Assembly: GCA_003216415.1 (NCBI GenBank)
Contig: QCIY01000002.1
Coordinates: 62,001 to 126,000, forward strand
DNA: 64,000 nucleotides
DNA from: Prochlorococcus sp. AG-402-O16
GTDB lineage: Bacteria > Cyanobacteriota > Cyanobacteriia > PCC-6307 > Cyanobiaceae
Direction of reading: 5' to 3'
Below, one piece after another: positions 26,034 through 34,728 of the stretch. The position numbers and the translations under genes are program-made. Under the pieces are notes generated by a model. The model did no database searches and was not told the origin of the DNA. It was given only the letters and a program-made list of their open reading frames with translations. Position 1 is the first letter of the stretch. Each line of letters opens with the position of its first letter.

Positions 26034-27228
26034 TTTTTAATACAATATTCATATCATTAACCATCTTAAGACAAGCTTTATTTTCACCAAGTCTTTTTTT
26101 GGCATTTTCATTACATGAGATCATAAACCTCTTATTTAGCTTTATTAGATATATTACTTTTATGATCAATTTTATTGTCTGATTTATTTGATCATTCTTA
26201 TCTTTATAATTACTGACACAAAAAACATATTTTCCAAGCAAACGTCTTTGCGCTTCTGCAAAAGATTTTGTAAATTGTGGACCTTTACCTTCAATCTGAA
26301 TAACCGGTTTTCCTAATCCAATCGCTTGCTCTGCTACAGTTCCTGCCATGCTGATACAGCATCTACTTTTCAATAATATTTTTTCAAAATTATTCCAATA
26401 TATATTCACTTCTAGAGATTTATATTGAAATTTCAAGACATAATTCTCTTTTGTTTTTTCTTGGTATAACCATCTTCTATTTTGAAATATCTCCTTTATT
26501 TTTGATGATGATAAAGCATTAACTATTGCAAAATTAAATTGAATTTTTTGAAAATATCTTAAATCTGACAGAGCCTCCAATACCTCCAATATCAAAACAA
26601 AATTATCTAAAATCTCGGGGAATCTACTTCCTGGAAATATACCAATACTAAATTTAGATTTATTTAATTCTTTATTTTTAGGAAAAAACTTATCCATAAA
26701 TGGATTGCCCAAAAAAGATACTTTCTTTTTTAATTGCAAAGTTAAATCATTAGCTGTAAGAGAATCTCTTGTGTATATCTTTTTTGCCTTTTGTGAAAGC
26801 AAAAAAAATTTAGTAGGCCATGGTAATTTTAACTTCCCTTCATAATGACTGGAATAAGCAACTAAATATGTAAAAAAATCTTTTTTACAAATCCATGCAA
26901 AAAAAACTGGCACAATATCTCCAACTACAAAAAAATAATCATATTTTTTTCTTAGTTTATAAGTTAAATATAATCTTTTTAGAATATAAAATATTTCTCC
27001 TCCAAATATCTCAGTTAGTCTTCCCTTAAAAGAATTATAGCCAATTCCTCCAGTACTAAATTCTTTAGTTTTTCCAATAATCTTAATTTTTTCTTGCTTG
27101 TAATGGTTTCCTTTACCAACAATTGGCAAAGCATTAACAGAATAACCAATTTTTACGAATTGCTTAGCTATTAAACTTCCAGATAGATCTTCTCCATGCC
27201 CATTACTTAATATTAAAATTTTAGACAA
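26026..27228 (-). CDS. lipid-A-disaccharide-synthase-related glycosyltransferase (TIGR03492-like)
   Basis: A 400-residue GT-B fold protein. It starts with SNGHGEDLSGSLIAKQF, a donor/acceptor loop like LpxB's, and contains IGIFPGSRFPE and CISMAGTVAEQAIGLGKPVIQIEGKGPQ. Cyanobacteria have a family related to, but distinct from, LpxB. The other lipid A genes are not in this window, so the substrate is uncertain; a cell-envelope or glycolipid sugar is plausible. It is followed by a small membrane protein and preceded by a TPR protein at 1-bp spacing. Confidence 0.78.
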   Translation of the reverse strand: MSKILILSNGHGEDLSGSLIAKQFVKIGYSVNALPIVGKGNHYKQEKIKIIGKTKEFSTGGIGYNSFKGRLTEIFGGEIFYILKRLYLTYKLRKKYDYFFVVGDIVPVFFAWICKKDFFTYLVAYSSHYEGKLKLPWPTKFFLLSQKAKKIYTRDSLTANDLTLQLKKKVSFLGNPFMDKFFPKNKELNKSKFSIGIFPGSRFPEILDNFVLILEVLEALSDLRYFQKIQFNFAIVNALSSSKIKEIFQNRRWLYQEKTKENYVLKFQYKSLEVNIYWNNFEKILLKSRCCISMAGTVAEQAIGLGKPVIQIEGKGPQFTKSFAEAQRRLLGKYVFCVSNYKDKNDQINQTIKLIIKVIYLIKLNKRFMISCNENAKKRLGENKACLKMVNDMNIVLKND

Positions 27229-27229
27229 T

Positions 27230-27658
27230 TTAAAATTCCAACCATTTTTTAACTTTGGTTAACTCAGGCCAATCTGGATATCTACTTAATCCATCTTCAA
27301 CAGATTCTTTCAACTCACTTTTCACATCTGGCATCATCAGAGACATTTTTTTTATTAGCTCAATATGATCCCTGACACCTTTATTATTAGTTGCCAAAAG
27401 AGCTAAAGACAAATTCATTCTTGCTTGTGGATCTTGCTGATTTAACCGAACAGCTTGTCTGGCAGCTGCCAAAGCTTCCTCATTATTGTTCAAAAGTAAT
27501 TGAAGCCATGATAGACAAGTCCATGCAGCAAAATGATTTGGTACTTGCTGTATAATTTTTTGAAAATCTTGAACGATAGGAATTAAATCTTGCCCAGCTT
27601 TATATCTCGATAGAGCTGCATTAAAATCCTCTTCAATAGGATTAATTTCGTTATTCAT
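27230..27658 (-). CDS. TPR-repeat protein
   Basis: A 142-residue helical protein with tetratricopeptide pattern (FAAWTCLSWLQLLLNNNEEALAA and ARQAVRLNQQDPQARMNLSLALLA). Such proteins are adaptors. It has no signal sequence. It lies one base upstream of the LpxB-like gene and 6 bp downstream of the iron-sulfur scaffold gene, so it is probably part of that transcript. Partner unknown. Confidence 0.8.
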   Translation of the reverse strand: MNNEINPIEEDFNAALSRYKAGQDLIPIVQDFQKIIQQVPNHFAAWTCLSWLQLLLNNNEEALAAARQAVRLNQQDPQARMNLSLALLATNNKGVRDHIELIKKMSLMMPDVKSELKESVEDGLSRYPDWPELTKVKKWLEF

Positions 27659-27664
27659 TATTAT

Positions 27665-28057
27665 TTAAACTGCAAAAGAGCTTCCACATCCACAAGTTTG
27701 AGAAGCATTAGGGTTTACAAAATTAAAGCCCCCTCCAATTAATTCCTTACTAAAATCTAATTGCATTCCATATATATATAGGAGACTTTTAGGATCACAA
27801 ACAACTTGAAAGTTTTGATCAGCATTTAGTGAATAATCATAAACTTTATCATCTGGATTTATTTCACTATTTACTATAAAATCCATCGTATAACTCATCC
27901 CACTACAACCCCCCGATCTTACGCCTACCCTAAGTGCTTTTTTATCACTTTGACCTTTTAATAAATTTGAGATCTGCTCTATAGCATCATTCGTAATTAA
28001 GATACCTTTGCCATCATCAGAATTCTTAATTTCCTGTTTAACTTTTACATTTTCCAT
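27665..28057 (-). CDS. A-type iron-sulfur carrier (HesB/IscA/SufA family)
   Basis: A 130-residue protein starting at ATG 28057 (MENVKVKQEIKNSDDGKG). The three conserved cysteines are present: one in GGCSGMSY and two in the C-terminal TCGCGSSF. It would carry or deliver Fe-S clusters. An upstream in-frame extension to 28117 is unconserved in character and overlaps the likely promoter, so I use the shorter form. It diverges from crtQ. Confidence 0.92.
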   Translation of the reverse strand: MENVKVKQEIKNSDDGKGILITNDAIEQISNLLKGQSDKKALRVGVRSGGCSGMSYTMDFIVNSEINPDDKVYDYSLNADQNFQVVCDPKSLLYIYGMQLDFSKELIGGGFNFVNPNASQTCGCGSSFAV

Positions 28058-28157
28058 AAACAATGATCTCCTACTACATATAATATAAAAACTTAATCGA
28101 TAGGTTGCATAGAACAAACAATATCCAAACTTGATTTGTTATAATTTTAAGAAAAAA

Positions 28158-29612
28158 GTGAAAATTGCGATAGTTGGTTCAGGATTAGCTGGTCTTACAG
28201 CAGCGGTCAATTTAGTTGATGAGGGACACGAAGTAGAAATTTACGAGAGCAGGTCTTTTTGGGGAGGTAAAGTAGGAAGTTGGGAAGATAAGGATGGCAA
28301 CCACATAGAAATGGGTTTACATGTATTTTTCTACAATTATGCAAATCTTTTTAAATTAATGAAAAAAGTGGGAGCTTTAAATAATTTACTCCCCAAAGAT
28401 CATACTCATCTGTTCATCAATAATGGTGGGAATTTGAAATCTTTAGATTTCAGATTCCCCTTGGGTGCTCCATTCAATGGACTAAAAGCTTTTTTTACGA
28501 CTGAACAACTTACGTGGGTAGATAAGTTAAGCAATGCCTTAGCTTTAGGCACAAGCCCAATAGTTAGAGGATTGATAGACTATGAAGGCGCAATGAAAAT
28601 AATTAGAAATCTTGATAGGATGAGTTTTAAAGAATGGTTTTTAAACCATGGTGGAAGTGAAAAAAGCTTAGAAAGAATGTGGGATCCTATCGCATATGCT
28701 TTGGGTTTTATAAATTGCAAAGATATTTCTGCAAGATGTATGCTAACTATCTTCATGATGTTTGCCTCAAAAACAGAAGCCTCAAAACTAAATCTTTTAA
28801 AAGGTTCTCCTCATAAGTGGTTAACTCAACCTATTGTCGACTACATCACAAACAAAGGAGCAAAAATACACCTTAATCATAAAGTAGAAGAAATTATTTA
28901 TGAAAAGAAATCTTCCTCTTACTCAGTTAATCAGTTAAAAATATCTTCTCCTGAAGGGATTAAGGCAGTTTTTGCAGATAAATTTCTAGCTGCCTGTGAT
29001 GTTCCTGGAATAAAAAAAATAATTCCAAAAGAATGGTATCAATTTAAAGAATTTGAAGGTTTAAAAAAACTTAGAGCAGTTGCTGTTGCCACAATCCAAT
29101 TAAGATACGACGGTTGGGTGACCGAATTACAAAAAGATAATACTGGAAACGCTCCAACTGGTCTAGATAACCTTCTTTATTCTGCTGATGCTTCTTTCAG
29201 TTGTTTTGCTGATTTAGCACTAGCAAGTCCAGCAGATTATAGAAAAAAAGATATGGGATCACTCCTCCAATGCGTTTTAACTCCAGGCGATAAATGGATG
29301 GGAAGATCTACGGAAAGAATTACAAAAGAAATAGATAAAGAGGTTCGCCGTCTATTCCCATCTTCAGAAAACCTAAAATTGCTTTGGAGTAATGTAGTAC
29401 AAATTCCACAATCACTCTATAGAGAATCTCCGGGAATGGAACCTTTCAGACCCGATCAAAGAACATCTATATCTAATTTCTTCATGGCTGGTAGTTACAC
29501 GAAACAAGATTACATAGACTCTATGGAGGGAGCTACTATGAGTGGTCATTTAGCTGCTGCTGCCATCTTAGAGAAGAGAGCAGAATTAGCAAAAAATCTT
29601 GCTGTAAGTTAA
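28158..29612 (+). CDS. crtQ: zeta-carotene desaturase (plant type)
   Basis: A 484-residue FAD enzyme that turns zeta-carotene into poly-cis lycopene. I take GTG 28158 as start because it places the dinucleotide-binding [18 protein letters not shown] at the N-terminus, as in relatives. A TTG at 28131 would add nine residues. [22 protein letters not shown] and the C-terminal [19 protein letters not shown] are hallmark segments. It is a paralogue of crtP at 340. An SRPBCC protein follows after 3 bp. Confidence 0.95.
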   Translation: MKIAIVGSGLAGLTAAVNLVDEGHEVEIYESRSFWGGKVGSWEDKDGNHIEMGLHVFFYNYANLFKLMKKVGALNNLLPKDHTHLFINNGGNLKSLDFRFPLGAPFNGLKAFFTTEQLTWVDKLSNALALGTSPIVRGLIDYEGAMKIIRNLDRMSFKEWFLNHGGSEKSLERMWDPIAYALGFINCKDISARCMLTIFMMFASKTEASKLNLLKGSPHKWLTQPIVDYITNKGAKIHLNHKVEEIIYEKKSSSYSVNQLKISSPEGIKAVFADKFLAACDVPGIKKIIPKEWYQFKEFEGLKKLRAVAVATIQLRYDGWVTELQKDNTGNAPTGLDNLLYSADASFSCFADLALASPADYRKKDMGSLLQCVLTPGDKWMGRSTERITKEIDKEVRRLFPSSENLKLLWSNVVQIPQSLYRESPGMEPFRPDQRTSISNFFMAGSYTKQDYIDSMEGATMSGHLAAAAILEKRAELAKNLAVS

Positions 29613-29615
29613 TTG

Positions 29616-30086
29616 ATGGGTACTTGGCTAAAACATGACGTAATAACAGTTGTTAATGCGCCTCTTGAAAATGTTTGGAATACATGGAGCGATTTAGACT
29701 CAATGTCACTTTGGATGAGCTGGATTGAATCTGTAAAAACAGTTGATGAAGAAACTAATACGTTACCAGATTTAACAGAATGGACTTTAGCGGCAAATGG
29801 CTTTAGGTTTAAATGGAAAGCTCAAATTACAGAAAGAGTCGAAAAAAGCAAACTTAAATGGAAATCAATTGGAGGTTTACCAACTGAGGGATCAGTAGTT
29901 TTCGAAAGTAAAAATGATCAAATCACAACGGTTAATTTAGCCATAACGTATGAGCTACCTAAAATGATTGCGCGGTTTATGGAAGAAAACATTTTAGGCA
30001 AAATGGTTACAAAAGAATTGCAAGCCAATCTTGATAGGTTCAAAGATTTAGTTGAAAAGAACTATGCAAAAGATCTTTCTAGCTAA
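29616..30086 (+). CDS. SRPBCC/START-like lipid-binding protein
   Basis: A 156-residue protein from ATG 29616 (MGTWLKHDVITVVNAPLENVW). The fold pattern is that of the polyketide-cyclase/START family: VNAPLENVWNTWSDLDSMSLWMSWI, a central WKAQITERVEKSKLKWKSIGG and a C-terminal helix. Such proteins bind hydrophobic ligands in a deep cavity. It directly follows crtQ, which hints at a carotenoid or other isoprenoid ligand, but this is inferred from position only. Its 3' end overlaps hemD by 8 bp. Confidence 0.82.
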   Translation: MGTWLKHDVITVVNAPLENVWNTWSDLDSMSLWMSWIESVKTVDEETNTLPDLTEWTLAANGFRFKWKAQITERVEKSKLKWKSIGGLPTEGSVVFESKNDQITTVNLAITYELPKMIARFMEENILGKMVTKELQANLDRFKDLVEKNYAKDLSS

Positions 30087-30891
30087 AAATATTAATTGCT
30101 ACTTCTAATAGTCCTTCAAAAGTATATTTTTGTGCCTGACTATCAACTCTTCCAAAAATCTTGTTACATATTTTTGTTGTCTGGGGTCCAATAGTTAACA
30201 ACTTAATTTGATCAAAATATTCTAACCATTGTTTACCAAGTTTTTTTTCTAGTAAAAAAGCAGAATTTGATACGGTTTTGCCACTTGAGAAAATAATTGC
30301 ATCTACTTTTCGATCAGAAATAATATCAATTGTTTCCTCTGGAATTGAGTCAGGACATCTAGTTTCATATGCAGCAACATCAAATACACGGGAACCAGCC
30401 TTCCTAAATTGATCTGCAATTAGATCCCTACCACCTGTTTGGACTCTTGGTACAAAGACTCGAAGTCCGTAACCAGAGACTGGGAAATTATCAATCAAAC
30501 TTTCAGCAACAAATTCTGGAGGTATGAAATCAGCCTTAATCCCAAAATCATCAAGAGTTTTTGAGGTTTTTTCTCCGACTACAGCGATTTTTACTTTTTT
30601 AGAACATTCTCTTAATGAACTATCAAAATATCTAAGTCGTTTATCCACAAATTTGATTCCATTACTACTGGAAAAAATAATCCAATGAAAATCATTTATT
30701 TGATTTAATGCTTCGTCAAGAGGATTCAAATCATCAGGATCACCAATACTTATTGCAGGCAAATCAAATACATTAGCGCCCTTGCTTGTAAATATCTTTT
30801 TTATATCCAATATCCCTTCTTTTGATCGAGTGATAATTATATTTCTTTGATCAAGGGGTAGATCAAATATTGGCATCCTTACCCTCATCAT
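30079..30891 (-). CDS. hemD: uroporphyrinogen-III synthase
   Basis: A 270-residue HemD-type protein that closes hydroxymethylbilane to uroporphyrinogen III, needed for heme, chlorophyll and corrins. IIITRSKEG near residue 18, WIIFSSSNGIKFV, and the second-domain IIFSSGKTV are typical. ATG 30891 overlaps rbfA by 29 bp; an in-frame ATG at 30876 gives a shorter overlap and begins MPIFDLPLDQRNIIITRS. HemD is poorly conserved, so recognition rests on these motifs. Confidence 0.87.
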   Translation of the reverse strand: MMRVRMPIFDLPLDQRNIIITRSKEGILDIKKIFTSKGANVFDLPAISIGDPDDLNPLDEALNQINDFHWIIFSSSNGIKFVDKRLRYFDSSLRECSKKVKIAVVGEKTSKTLDDFGIKADFIPPEFVAESLIDNFPVSGYGLRVFVPRVQTGGRDLIADQFRKAGSRVFDVAAYETRCPDSIPEETIDIISDRKVDAIIFSSGKTVSNSAFLLEKKLGKQWLEYFDQIKLLTIGPQTTKICNKIFGRVDSQAQKYTFEGLLEVAINIFS

Positions 30892-31255
30892 TATTATCTT
30901 GATTTTTATTTTTTAATTCATCGAGAAGTTTTAAAACTGATAATCCTTTATTAAGAACAATATCGTCTTTAAAAATTATCTCTGGAACTCTTCTCATCTC
31001 TATTCTTTTTCCTAAAATGCGCCTTATGGAGCTTTTAGCAGTATTCAAATTTGCCACAATCTCTTTCATCACTTTATCTTGAGCAGTTGAAGTTACGTAA
31101 ATTTTACAGTGTTGCAAATCACCTGATAAATCAATTTTAGAAATATTGATGAAATGATCTCTAATAAGATCATTTTCCAAATTATTTTGCAAAATAAGGG
31201 TTATTTCTTTCTTCAAAAGAGCAGAAACTTTTGCAATACGGTAATTGTTTGGCAT
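30863..31255 (-). CDS. rbfA: ribosome-binding factor A
   Basis: A 130-residue RbfA, which binds free 30S subunits and helps 16S rRNA maturation, especially in the cold. RIAKVSALLKKEITLIL and VPEIIFKDDIVLNKGLSVLKLLDEL are family segments. Its ATG overlaps the stop of the upstream DUF751 gene (TAATG), and its tail overlaps hemD. The three genes are therefore probably one translationally coupled operon. Confidence 0.93.
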   Translation of the reverse strand: MPNNYRIAKVSALLKKEITLILQNNLENDLIRDHFINISKIDLSGDLQHCKIYVTSTAQDKVMKEIVANLNTAKSSIRRILGKRIEMRRVPEIIFKDDIVLNKGLSVLKLLDELKNKNQDNNDEGKDANI

Positions 31256-31473
31256 TATGGTTGTAAATTTATTGGATTTGTCATCGCTTGCAAGACAAAA
31301 TAAACAGTTATGAAAGCACTTAAGACAGAAGATATCAAACCTACTATTGTTAGTGGATTTGATCTATTTTTGAATAAAGGTTCAAGCAATGCAACAAGTC
31401 CTCCAACAATGATGGATATTAAATACTTGGGATATCTTGCAACATTAGAGAAAAATTCGCCCATCAGCTCCAC
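31255..31473 (-). CDS. DUF751 (Ycf33) family membrane protein
   Basis: A 72-residue protein with two predicted membrane helices (ISIIVGGLVALLEPL and VGLISSVLSAFITVYFVL). FFSNVARYPKYLI before the first helix is typical of DUF751/Ycf33 of cyanobacteria and plastids. Function is unknown. ATG 31473 or the in-frame ATG at 31464 (MGEFFSNVARYP) may be used. Coupled to rbfA by a TAATG overlap. Confidence 0.82.
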   Translation of the reverse strand: MELMGEFFSNVARYPKYLISIIVGGLVALLEPLFKNRSNPLTIVGLISSVLSAFITVYFVLQAMTNPINLQP

Positions 31474-31518
31474 AAATAGATTACTTTTTTAGCTAAGTTT
31501 TAACAAACATTAAACAGC

Positions 31519-32244
31519 ATGATTACATTATATCAATTTAGGCATAGTGCTTTTTGTTTAAAAACAAGAATGGCTCTTCATGCAAAAAAACTTCAATATC
31601 GAGTTGAAGAAGTAACACCTGGAATAGGTCAATTTGAAATATTTAAATTATCAGGTCAAAAAAAGGTACCTGTAATAGTCGATAGTAATGATCAAATTAT
31701 TAATGACTCTTCAACTATTTGTGAATATATAGATAAAAAAAATGATAACAATCCACTCTTTCCTGAGGACCCAATATTATTCGCACAATGCAAACTAATT
31801 GAAGACTGGGCAGATACTACAATGGCTACGACTTGTAGAAAAGCTTTAATAAAATCTGCAATAGAAAGTCCACAGCTAAGAACTGCATTACTTCCAGATG
31901 AAATACCTTCCTCAGTTAAAAGTATTGTTGATAAATTACCTTTTAAAAATCTAAGTAAAATCTCTAATGTAGTTTTGTCTTCTAAAGATAATTTAGAACT
32001 CCAAAAATTACTGGAAGCTTTATCAAAATCCTTAATCAACAAACAATATTTAGTTGGGGATAGTTTATCAATTGCAGATATTTCAATTGCAGCTCAATTA
32101 TCCCTTCTTAAATTTCCAAAGTCTGCAGGGCCAATTCTTTCAGGAGAGGGGAGTCAAGAATTCATAAATAACCCTTATCTAGAAAATCTTTTCATGTGGA
32201 GGAACAATTTAGAAGAATATCTTTTTAGTGCTAACTCTCAATAA
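31519..32244 (+). CDS. glutathione S-transferase family protein
   Basis: A 241-residue protein. The N-terminal thioredoxin-like domain shows YQFRHSAFCLKTRMAL and KVPVIVDSNDQIINDSSTICEYID, the glutathione-binding VPxI and DSxxI pattern. The C-terminal domain is all helical. Substrate is unknown. The last 14 bp overlap the convergent secreted-protein gene. Confidence 0.87.
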   Translation: MITLYQFRHSAFCLKTRMALHAKKLQYRVEEVTPGIGQFEIFKLSGQKKVPVIVDSNDQIINDSSTICEYIDKKNDNNPLFPEDPILFAQCKLIEDWADTTMATTCRKALIKSAIESPQLRTALLPDEIPSSVKSIVDKLPFKNLSKISNVVLSSKDNLELQKLLEALSKSLINKQYLVGDSLSIADISIAAQLSLLKFPKSAGPILSGEGSQEFINNPYLENLFMWRNNLEEYLFSANSQ

Positions 32245-32938
32245 ATTCAAAAGTCAATTTATATTTATTTGTTTTAACAGCATGAATAGAAGGATCACCA
32301 ACTTTTGAACCATAAGAAGCAACATATTGCACTCCACAAATTGCTGGTTTGATTGAATTATTAACTTCAAATATTTCTTCAGAACATTTTTGAAATTTAC
32401 TAATTGTCTCTACCTGATTAATCCTAGAAGCACCTGGTTTATGGGCTGTTTGTATAACTAGCTCATCTGCGAAAAAAATATTATCATCTTGGATCTGATT
32501 TCTCCCTTTAATTCTTGATTCAATATAAAAATCATCTTTTAAATAAGTGATTTGATTATTAATTGATTTAGGATCATTTACAACCTTTATTAAGGTGTCA
32601 CCAAATATTGCTTTTCCAATAGATTCAGAATTTTTTGCACGATTACCGACAATTAAATCTGAATCATTCTTAAAAAAATTTACTTTATAAATAACTGGTT
32701 CTTCTGAATCATTAATTATATTTTGAGAGGTAACAAGCCAACTCCCCTCGAACCACTTAGGATAAATTAAATCTTTAGAGGTATCAGATAATTTAAAATT
32801 TGGCAAATATAATTCTGGCCATTGATTTACACGATTTTGCAAAAACTCACGTACGTTAGAATCTACTAGAGCAAAAGAACTTTCTAAAAAAATTACTTGA
32901 AAAGTCAAGCAAAGAATTAATCCAAGAAGAATTTTCAT
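32231..32938 (-). CDS. secreted or lumenal conserved cyanobacterial protein (DUF6816-like)
   Basis: A 235-residue protein with a clear signal peptide (hydrophobic residues 3-15, likely cleavage after SFA, residues 21-23). The mature part has WFEGSWLVTSQ and a beta-rich pattern. I associate it with a conserved cyanobacterial/plant lumenal family (DUF6816), with moderate certainty. Its start codon is separated by a single base from the divergent start of the CRR7 gene. Confidence 0.7.
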   Translation of the reverse strand: MKILLGLILCLTFQVIFLESSFALVDSNVREFLQNRVNQWPELYLPNFKLSDTSKDLIYPKWFEGSWLVTSQNIINDSEEPVIYKVNFFKNDSDLIVGNRAKNSESIGKAIFGDTLIKVVNDPKSINNQITYLKDDFYIESRIKGRNQIQDDNIFFADELVIQTAHKPGASRINQVETISKFQKCSEEIFEVNNSIKPAICGVQYVASYGSKVGDPSIHAVKTNKYKLTFEFIES

Positions 32939-32939
32939 T

Positions 32940-33197
32940 ATGTCAAATCCACTAATAAGAGCATCAGATCATTATGTATTATTTGAGCCAGATTCAAAAG
33001 AAAAAATCGTATCAAAGCAAGAAGCAATTTTATGGCTAAAGAATTGGCTTAGTAAAACAGAAACACAAACAATATATCAAAATATAGAAGATCCTGATCA
33101 GGAATTTTTTGAAGAATTATTGGAAAGCACTTATGAATTAGAAATCAAATTAGGATACGTTATCAAATGGTTTGCAGTAAGAATTGAACCAGATTAA
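32940..33197 (+). CDS. CRR7-family protein (NDH-1 biogenesis)
   Basis: An 85-residue acidic protein. HYVLFEPDSKEKIVSKQEAILWLK and the C-terminal LESTYELEIKLGYVIKWFAVRIEPD fit the chlororespiratory reduction 7 family. In plants that protein is needed to accumulate the chloroplast NDH complex. It begins one base from the divergent start at 32938 and overlaps aroK by 4 bp at its end. Cyanobacterial function is inferred from the plant family. Confidence 0.75.
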   Translation: MSNPLIRASDHYVLFEPDSKEKIVSKQEAILWLKNWLSKTETQTIYQNIEDPDQEFFEELLESTYELEIKLGYVIKWFAVRIEPD

Positions 33198-33751
33198 ATA
33201 ATTATTTCTTTTTGAATTGCATTGATTATTTTCATGGCAACTTCTTCAATATTTTCTTTTTTTACCTGAATTCTTAAATCTGCTTGAGAATATAAATTTT
33301 CTCTAGATTGAAAAATGCTCATATATAAATCATTTAGATTCTTTCCCTGAAGTAGTGGCCTGTTTTCAATTTCATTTTTTAATCTTTCAATTGCTATATC
33401 TTTATCTAGATCTATCCAAGCAATGATTCCCTGTCTTAAGATTCCCCAGTTTTCCGATTTGGTCACTATCCCTCCGCCAGTTGCTATAACTAATGAAGGA
33501 ATTTTGATAGTTTCTTTGAGGCAGTTTGATTCTAATTCACGGAAATTCTCTTCTCCTTCATCTTTAAAAATTTGATTGATAGATTTTTTTGCCAACTTCT
33601 CTATTAATGAATCTAAATCAATGTATTTATACTTCAATAATTCAGCCAGTTTTAAACCTGTTTGTGACTTACCACAACCCATCATACCTATTAAAAATAT
33701 GCTTCTGCCCTTGATAGCCTTAACTGTTTTTTCGATAATGGATTGTTCCAT
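33194..33751 (-). CDS. aroK: shikimate kinase
   Basis: A 185-residue enzyme of aromatic amino acid synthesis. The P-loop is GMMGCGKSQTG, the shikimate-binding aspartate is in YIDLDSLIE, and the conserved ATGGGIV and ENRPLLQG segments are present. Normal length. It overlaps the CRR7 gene by 4 bp tail to tail and diverges from the PTPS gene over 50 bp. Confidence 0.95.
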   Translation of the reverse strand: MEQSIIEKTVKAIKGRSIFLIGMMGCGKSQTGLKLAELLKYKYIDLDSLIEKLAKKSINQIFKDEGEENFRELESNCLKETIKIPSLVIATGGGIVTKSENWGILRQGIIAWIDLDKDIAIERLKNEIENRPLLQGKNLNDLYMSIFQSRENLYSQADLRIQVKKENIEEVAMKIINAIQKEIII

Positions 33752-33801
33752 AAAGACAAAAGCGTATATAAAACCTTAAGATAGTATTATCGCAGAAAGG
33801 T

Positions 33802-34728
33802 ATGACTTCTACACAATCCAAACCATTACATGGAAAAGGTCGTGAATGCGTCATAACTCGACGTGCCTGCTTTAGTTCTAGTCACCGTTATTGGCTTCCT
33901 GAAAAAAGTCCAGAAGAAAATTTATCTCTTTTTGGAAAGTGCAGTTTTGCACCAGGTCATGGTCATAATTATGAACTCATTGTATCAATGGGGGGAGAAC
34001 TAGACTCTGATGGAATGGTCCTAAATCTCTCTGATGTAAAACACTCTATTAAAGATAAGGTCACTGGACAATTAGATTTTCGTTTTTTAAATGATGTCTG
34101 GCCTGAATTTAATGTTAATAATCAAGAGGGTATTCTCCCTACAACTGAAGCATTAGTGAAGGTCATTTGGAGTCGTCTAAAAAACGATTTACCTCTTACA
34201 AATCTAAGGCTTTACGAAAACCCAAATTTATGGGCAGATTATTTTGGAAAAAACATGGAAGCATTTTTAACAGTCCAAACTCATTTTGCAGCCGCTCATA
34301 GACTCGCAAAAGAAGAGATATCCTTTGAAGAAAATAAAAAAATCTATGGGAAATGTGCCAGAGTTAATGGACATGGTCATAACTATCTTGTCGATATAAC
34401 TGTAAAAGGAGACATTAATAGTAGAACTGGTATGGTATGTGACTTATCTGCTCTCCAAGAAATAATTAATGATTTAGTTGTTGAACAATTAGATCATACT
34501 TTTCTAAATAAAGACATCAAATTTTTCCAAAGTTGCGTTCCGACTGCTGAAAATATTGCTTTATATATTTCTGATATTCTGAAAAAACCGATTCATGCAC
34601 TGGGCGCAACTTTGCACAAAATAAGACTCCAAGAAAGCCCAAACAATGCAGCAGAAATTTATGTTGATCAAAAGTTAACCAATTCATTAAAGTTGAAATT
34701 AGAAAATAATTTAGTTACACAAACTTGA
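33802..34728 (+). CDS. tandem 6-pyruvoyl-tetrahydropterin/6-carboxytetrahydropterin synthase-like protein
   Basis: The 308-residue protein holds two PTPS domains in one chain (about residues 15-148 and 155-295). Each has zinc-binding histidines: SSSHRYW plus GHGHNY, and AAAHRL plus GHGHNY. Each also has a cysteine (Cys47 and Cys185). Domain 2 keeps the catalytic LDHTFLN (Asp231, His232), whereas domain 1 reads LDFRFLN (91-97), so the histidine is lost. Domain 1 may be structural, as PTPS enzymes assemble as multimers. It may act in queuosine, pterin or folate synthesis. The RibD-like gene overlaps its stop by 4 bp. Confidence 0.88.
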   Translation: MTSTQSKPLHGKGRECVITRRACFSSSHRYWLPEKSPEENLSLFGKCSFAPGHGHNYELIVSMGGELDSDGMVLNLSDVKHSIKDKVTGQLDFRFLNDVWPEFNVNNQEGILPTTEALVKVIWSRLKNDLPLTNLRLYENPNLWADYFGKNMEAFLTVQTHFAAAHRLAKEEISFEENKKIYGKCARVNGHGHNYLVDITVKGDINSRTGMVCDLSALQEIINDLVVEQLDHTFLNKDIKFFQSCVPTAENIALYISDILKKPIHALGATLHKIRLQESPNNAAEIYVDQKLTNSLKLKLENNLVTQT

